Below, piece by piece: positions 60,876 through 64,000 of a stretch of 64,000 nucleotides of DNA. The position numbers and the translations under genes are program-made. Each line of letters starts with the position of its first letter. The stretch's first letter is position 1. The notes beneath the pieces were generated by a model. That model searched no databases and was not told the origin of the DNA. It worked only from the letters and a program-made list of their open reading frames with translations. Source of the DNA: Pseudophaeomoniella oleicola (taxonomy: Eukaryota; Ascomycota; Eurotiomycetes; Phaeomoniellales; Phaeomoniellaceae); assembly GCA_003868215.1 (NCBI GenBank), contig QWDQ01000021.1:124001-188000 (forward strand), written 5' to 3'.

Positions 60876-62645
60876 CTACTCTCTAGCCAGATCCGGTTTT
60901 ACTGGTACCTCGAATACAACCATGCCATTTTTTCCTTGATCGAATCTCTTCCATCGTCCCAGTCGCAGTTCCTTCCCAGTTCCGACGACGATACAAACAC
61001 CTTGGGTATCGCCTTCTTTGCTGCCGCCAAACTCATTCATGACCTGTTTCCGGCGTTCAAATACCGCGATGGAGTTGATGACCCCTGATATCGGTGCCTG
61101 TTCTTTGGAGGCCGAGCCTCCGAAGGTAGTGCCGTTCGGTTCCTTGACACCATTAGCCTGCTCCTGGGTGGTATGAGCGGTCGAAGTGTCATTCATAGGC
61201 GAGCCGAGATGGCCGATCTCTGTGATTACGCGCTTGTCGTCTGACACTTTCCAGATACGAAGACAGCCATCCCAGCTCCCGGAGAGGACGATGTCTGTGC
61301 CCGGGATTGAAGCTAGAGCAGTGATTGCTCGTGGAAGCGGTCTTCTGTTGTCAACCCTTTTTAGGTCGGCAATTACTGTCGGATCTTGTTCCGATGTTAT
61401 TTTCTCGAAGGGCTCTGGTTCGTCGACCCCATGTGCTGTGTGGATGGTGTGAAGTGGCTTCTTCTTATGTATGCTCCATAGACTTAGCGAGCCAGCATCG
61501 GAACCTGTGACGAAGTGGGCTGGTGGAACTGCGGTTACGCAGTCTACGCTGCCGACCGCGTAAGTATCCTTTTTGGAGCTATCGCCTCTGAATACTAATT
61601 GTGTTTCTTCGACGACTTTCCATACTCGGGCTGTCCGATCTCTAGCACCGACAGAGACACACAGATCCGGGGCAATCCCTGCGACAGACAGGACGTGATC
61701 TTGGTGACCAAAGAGGGTTTCGACGTACGCTAAGCTGTCATTGCCGTTGAGGCTGTAGGTTTTCAACGTCCTGTCCATGCTCGTAGTGAATAACTGAGAC
61801 CCGACTCCAGACTGAGAGGATGATGGTGCGAAGGAGAGACCAGTCACCTGGTCTCTGTGAGACGTAAAAGTTTTCAGCGGCCTTAATTCATCGGCTGCCC
61901 ATATTATTAATTTTCGGTCTGCACCGCCGGTCGCAACATATTGCCCATCTGGAGAGACTGCTACTGCAAGTATCGCGCCCGTATGCCCGTGCTGCTGTGA
62001 CGCAGAAGCATCTATCTTTACACCTTTGACGTATTTCAACTGTTTTGGTTTCTGCCGCCGTCTCCCACTCTCGTGATTGCTTAGGCCGTTACTCAAAAGG
62101 GTTTGAGGAAGCTCAAGTTGCCACTTGATCAAAGTCTTATCCTTGCTAACAGTGTACACATATGGAGCAGATATTGCTACACCAGTTGTAGCTTGAGTGT
62201 CAGCACGAAACATTGTCCGTGAGAAAGCACTGATGTCGAGAGTTTTAGCGATGAGTCGATATTGGCGTCCTTTCGCCTCGTCCGCATCTTGCCTTAATCT
62301 TGTTGCAATGATATCTCTGTCAACGTCCTTGGCGTCGAATCCTGCCTCATCTATGTCTTCCTTGATATTATCCAAATATCTCTGCGCTAGCCGTAGCCTT
62401 TTCTCCGCGGCAGTCTCCTCTTCTTCCGCACTTGATCCTGATACCACAGAGCCTTGGTCTGAACCATCCTCATCGGACTCACTGCCGGATATTGACTCGT
62501 CTCGTTCTTGCCGACGTTGGGGCTTCCTCGTCGCCGCATCGTCCCTGTCTGGCTCTACACCCCGCTTCTTTGCTGGCCTGCTGGGGTTGATCTCGGTCCT
62601 CTTGCGTTTCCGCTGCGAAGCTGGAAGCGTGAAAAAAGAGGACAT
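60876..62645 (-). CDS. RRP9: U3 snoRNP protein Rrp9 (U3-55K)
   Basis: A single-exon frame; starting at the ATG at 62645 it codes for 589 residues. The frame extends upstream in phase to 62726, but MSSFFTLPASQRKRKR is the usual basic N terminus of the family. Residues 1-90 are charged and disordered with an acidic Ser-rich stretch, followed by a conserved helical region (RLRLAQRYLDNIKEDI, about 85-100). WD40 blades follow: GHTGAILAVAVSPDGQYVATGGADRKLIIW, then HRDQVTGLSFAPSS, GHQDHVLSVAGIA, TALASIPGTDIVLSGSWDG. Rrp9 is a core protein of the U3 box C/D snoRNP, binding the U3-specific B/C motif for 18S rRNA processing in the nucleolus. It shares a 316-base divergent promoter with the proteasome gene. 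Confidence 0.95.
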   Translation of the reverse strand: MSSFFTLPASQRKRKRTEINPSRPAKKRGVEPDRDDAATRKPQRRQERDESISGSESDEDGSDQGSVVSGSSAEEEETAAEKRLRLAQRYLDNIKEDIDEAGFDAKDVDRDIIATRLRQDADEAKGRQYRLIAKTLDISAFSRTMFRADTQATTGVAISAPYVYTVSKDKTLIKWQLELPQTLLSNGLSNHESGRRRQKPKQLKYVKGVKIDASASQQHGHTGAILAVAVSPDGQYVATGGADRKLIIWAADELRPLKTFTSHRDQVTGLSFAPSSSQSGVGSQLFTTSMDRTLKTYSLNGNDSLAYVETLFGHQDHVLSVAGIAPDLCVSVGARDRTARVWKVVEETQLVFRGDSSKKDTYAVGSVDCVTAVPPAHFVTGSDAGSLSLWSIHKKKPLHTIHTAHGVDEPEPFEKITSEQDPTVIADLKRVDNRRPLPRAITALASIPGTDIVLSGSWDGCLRIWKVSDDKRVITEIGHLGSPMNDTSTAHTTQEQANGVKEPNGTTFGGSASKEQAPISGVINSIAVFERRKQVMNEFGGSKEGDTQGVCIVVGTGKELRLGRWKRFDQGKNGMVVFEVPVKPDLARE

Positions 62646-62961
62646 CTTGTTGCAGTGATCCACGAGGGTATCACCTGGAAGACCTTCGACGAGTAACGTT
62701 GTCGACCTCGCATAGGCGAACGGCACTGGCAGAGGTTCTCCAATTCTTCAAAAAAATAATAGCCCCATACAAAAATTCCAAGGCTCCTCGCCGCACCTTC
62801 CCCGATTGATTGCAGTCTTGGTCAGTACGGTACAGTAGGCGTCACAGCTCCTGCGCGTCCGATCGTTCGACCTCAAGCTTAGCTGCACAGCTCTAAAGCC
62901 TCAGCAGGTTCCAGTCATCTTTCCCTCCACAAAAAACAAAACCCTCAAACGGAGAATCATC
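62646..62961. promoter_or_regulatory. Bidirectional promoter between RRP9 and proteasome beta-4
   Basis: Only 316 bases separate the two start codons, so the promoters must overlap. A CGATTGATTG stretch (reverse-strand CAAT-type) occurs at about 62803-62812. No TATA box is evident on either side, as usual for housekeeping genes. Confidence 0.5.
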
Positions 62962-63715
62962 ATGTAAGTCTCGGACCTTCAATCTCATCTAATAGACAAT
63001 CTGACGGTCTTAAGGGAGGTTCTTCTCGGCATCACTGGCCGTGACTTCACCATAATTGCAGCCTCTAAGGCCGCGATGCGTGGTGCAACAATCCTCAAGT
63101 CATCTGACGACAAGACCCGGCAACTGAACAAACACACTCTTATGGCGTTTTCAGGAGAGGCTGGCGATACCATACAATTTGCGGAATACATACAGGCGAA
63201 CGTTGCATTGTATACGATGCGCAATGAAACAGACCTCACTCCAAGTGCTGTTGCCAGTTTCGTTAGAGGAGAGCTAGCAAAGAGCCTGAGAAGCAGGAAG
63301 CCATATAACGTCAACTTGTTGCTTGGAGGTCTGGACCCCATCAGCGGCAAGCCCAGTCTGTACTGGTTAGATTACCTTGCGAGCGCAGCGAAGGTCCCAT
63401 ACGCAGCACATGGATATGCTCAGTGAGTCCCACAGATCAACGAGATGCTTAGGCTCCTTGTCGATCTCGTGCCACTTCTGATGATGGCAGTACTGACTCT
63501 ATTCATCTACTAGATACTACTGCCTGTCCATTCTCGACAAACACCATCATCCAGATATCTCTTTTGAGCAAGGCATGAAAATCTTTAGACTATGTACGGA
63601 TGAGCTCCAGAGACGGTTACCAATTGATTTCAAGGGAATGGTTGTCAAGGTCATCAAGAAGGATGGAATCCAGGAGCTCGAATACGATACTAGCAAACAG
63701 GTTCTGAGTGCATAG
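62962..63715 (+). CDS. PRE1: 20S proteasome beta-4 subunit (Pre1 type)
   Basis: Three exons: 62962-62963 (the bases AT), 63015-63422 and 63514-63715, for 203 residues. The start codon is split: AT, then an intron with a GTAAGT donor, then G at 63015. The product begins MEVLLGITGRDFTIIAASK, the usual beta-4 N terminus without a cleaved propeptide and without the catalytic Thr1, so it is a structural, non-catalytic beta subunit. Further landmarks are DDKTRQLNKHTLMAFSGE, SLYWLDYLASAAKVPYAAHGYA and, across the second intron, QYYCLSILDKHHHPDIS. It forms part of the inner beta ring of the proteasome. Reading ATG then TAAGTC would need a non-consensus donor, so the split-codon model is preferred. 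Confidence 0.93.
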
Positions 63716-64000
63716 GGAAGCTATAGGGCGTTTAACGTTTGTGCTAGGTTTCTCGTTTGCATGGAATCAATGGTGTAAAACATTTCAATACATTTTGATT
63801 CCTCGCTCTTGCCCGATCTCAATCGCTATAAGATAAGACTCATGATCCCGCCCAAAATCTAGACTGACCTGGTATCGGGTATTGATGCGGAACACCATGC
63901 TTGTAATACATTCTTGAAGACCAAGAACAAGACCAAACTTTCAAGTAGCAAACTCATTATAAAACCAATGTCCATGCAGTCATAATTGTATCCATCATTC
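63716..64000. other. 3-prime region to window end
   Basis: Noncoding, AT-rich 3-prime UTR and spacer after the proteasome gene. No feature recognised. Confidence 0.5.

Noticed and set aside
62197-62658. 153-codon antisense frame in RRP9
   Set aside because: Opposite the acidic/Ser-rich N terminus of Rrp9; shadow.

Overview
The window is nuclear DNA of a filamentous ascomycete (Pezizomycotina). The signs are short introns of about 50-180 bases with GTRNGT donors and CTAAC-type branch points, single-gene transcription units, genes separated by 0.3-3.6 kb, and fungal gene families throughout (CYP51, PXR1, Stt4, Zn2Cys6 regulator, Atx1, Uaf30). The class cannot be fixed from the sequence alone. 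I saw no rRNA, no convincing tRNA, no CRISPR, no viral element and no recognisable transposon coding region.

Layout. 0.3-7.4 kb: DUF1275 membrane protein, S-adenosylhomocysteine hydrolase, a small Cys-rich protein, an extended SDR ketoreductase, a doubtful small gene and the copper chaperone Atx1. 8.9-14.6 kb: a protein with six imperfect Pro/Gly/His repeats, a PAP2 lipid phosphatase and a membrane glutaredoxin. 16.8-19.1 kb: a Zn2Cys6 regulator. 19.1-22.7 kb: the largest gene-poor stretch. 22.7-33.8 kb: a U1-type zinc-finger splicing-factor candidate, an MFS transporter, a single-pass membrane protein with a kelch-like outer part, and delta-aminolevulinate dehydratase (Hem2). 34.3-45.3 kb: a Nudix hydrolase, phosphatidylinositol 4-kinase Stt4 and sterol 14-alpha-demethylase (CYP51). 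47.0-52.7 kb: a conserved Ser-rich protein, the G-patch protein PXR1, a small mitochondrial membrane protein and RAMP4. 54.1-55.8 kb: a lone P450. 56.4-63.7 kb: a dense housekeeping block with eIF3b, Uaf30-like, Rrp9 and proteasome beta-4.

Most genes are unrelated housekeeping units; there is no biosynthetic cluster. Several pairs are divergent and probably share promoter regions: Rrp9/proteasome beta-4, eIF3b/Uaf30, Nudix/Stt4, and the small mitochondrial protein/RAMP4. Exon structures were worked out by hand from splice signals and protein continuity, and every multi-exon total given is a whole number of codons except where I say a junction is unresolved.

The more unusual points are: tiny 5-prime exons, including a start codon split by an intron; a probable GC-AG intron in CYP51; a stop-free intron that would give an alternative C terminus; the repeat protein behind a strong TATA-box promoter; and recurring intergenic palindromes of the TACTACGTAGTA and TACCTAGGTA types. 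I found nothing that is clearly a new multi-gene system. The repeat protein at 8949-9680 is the best single candidate for something undescribed.
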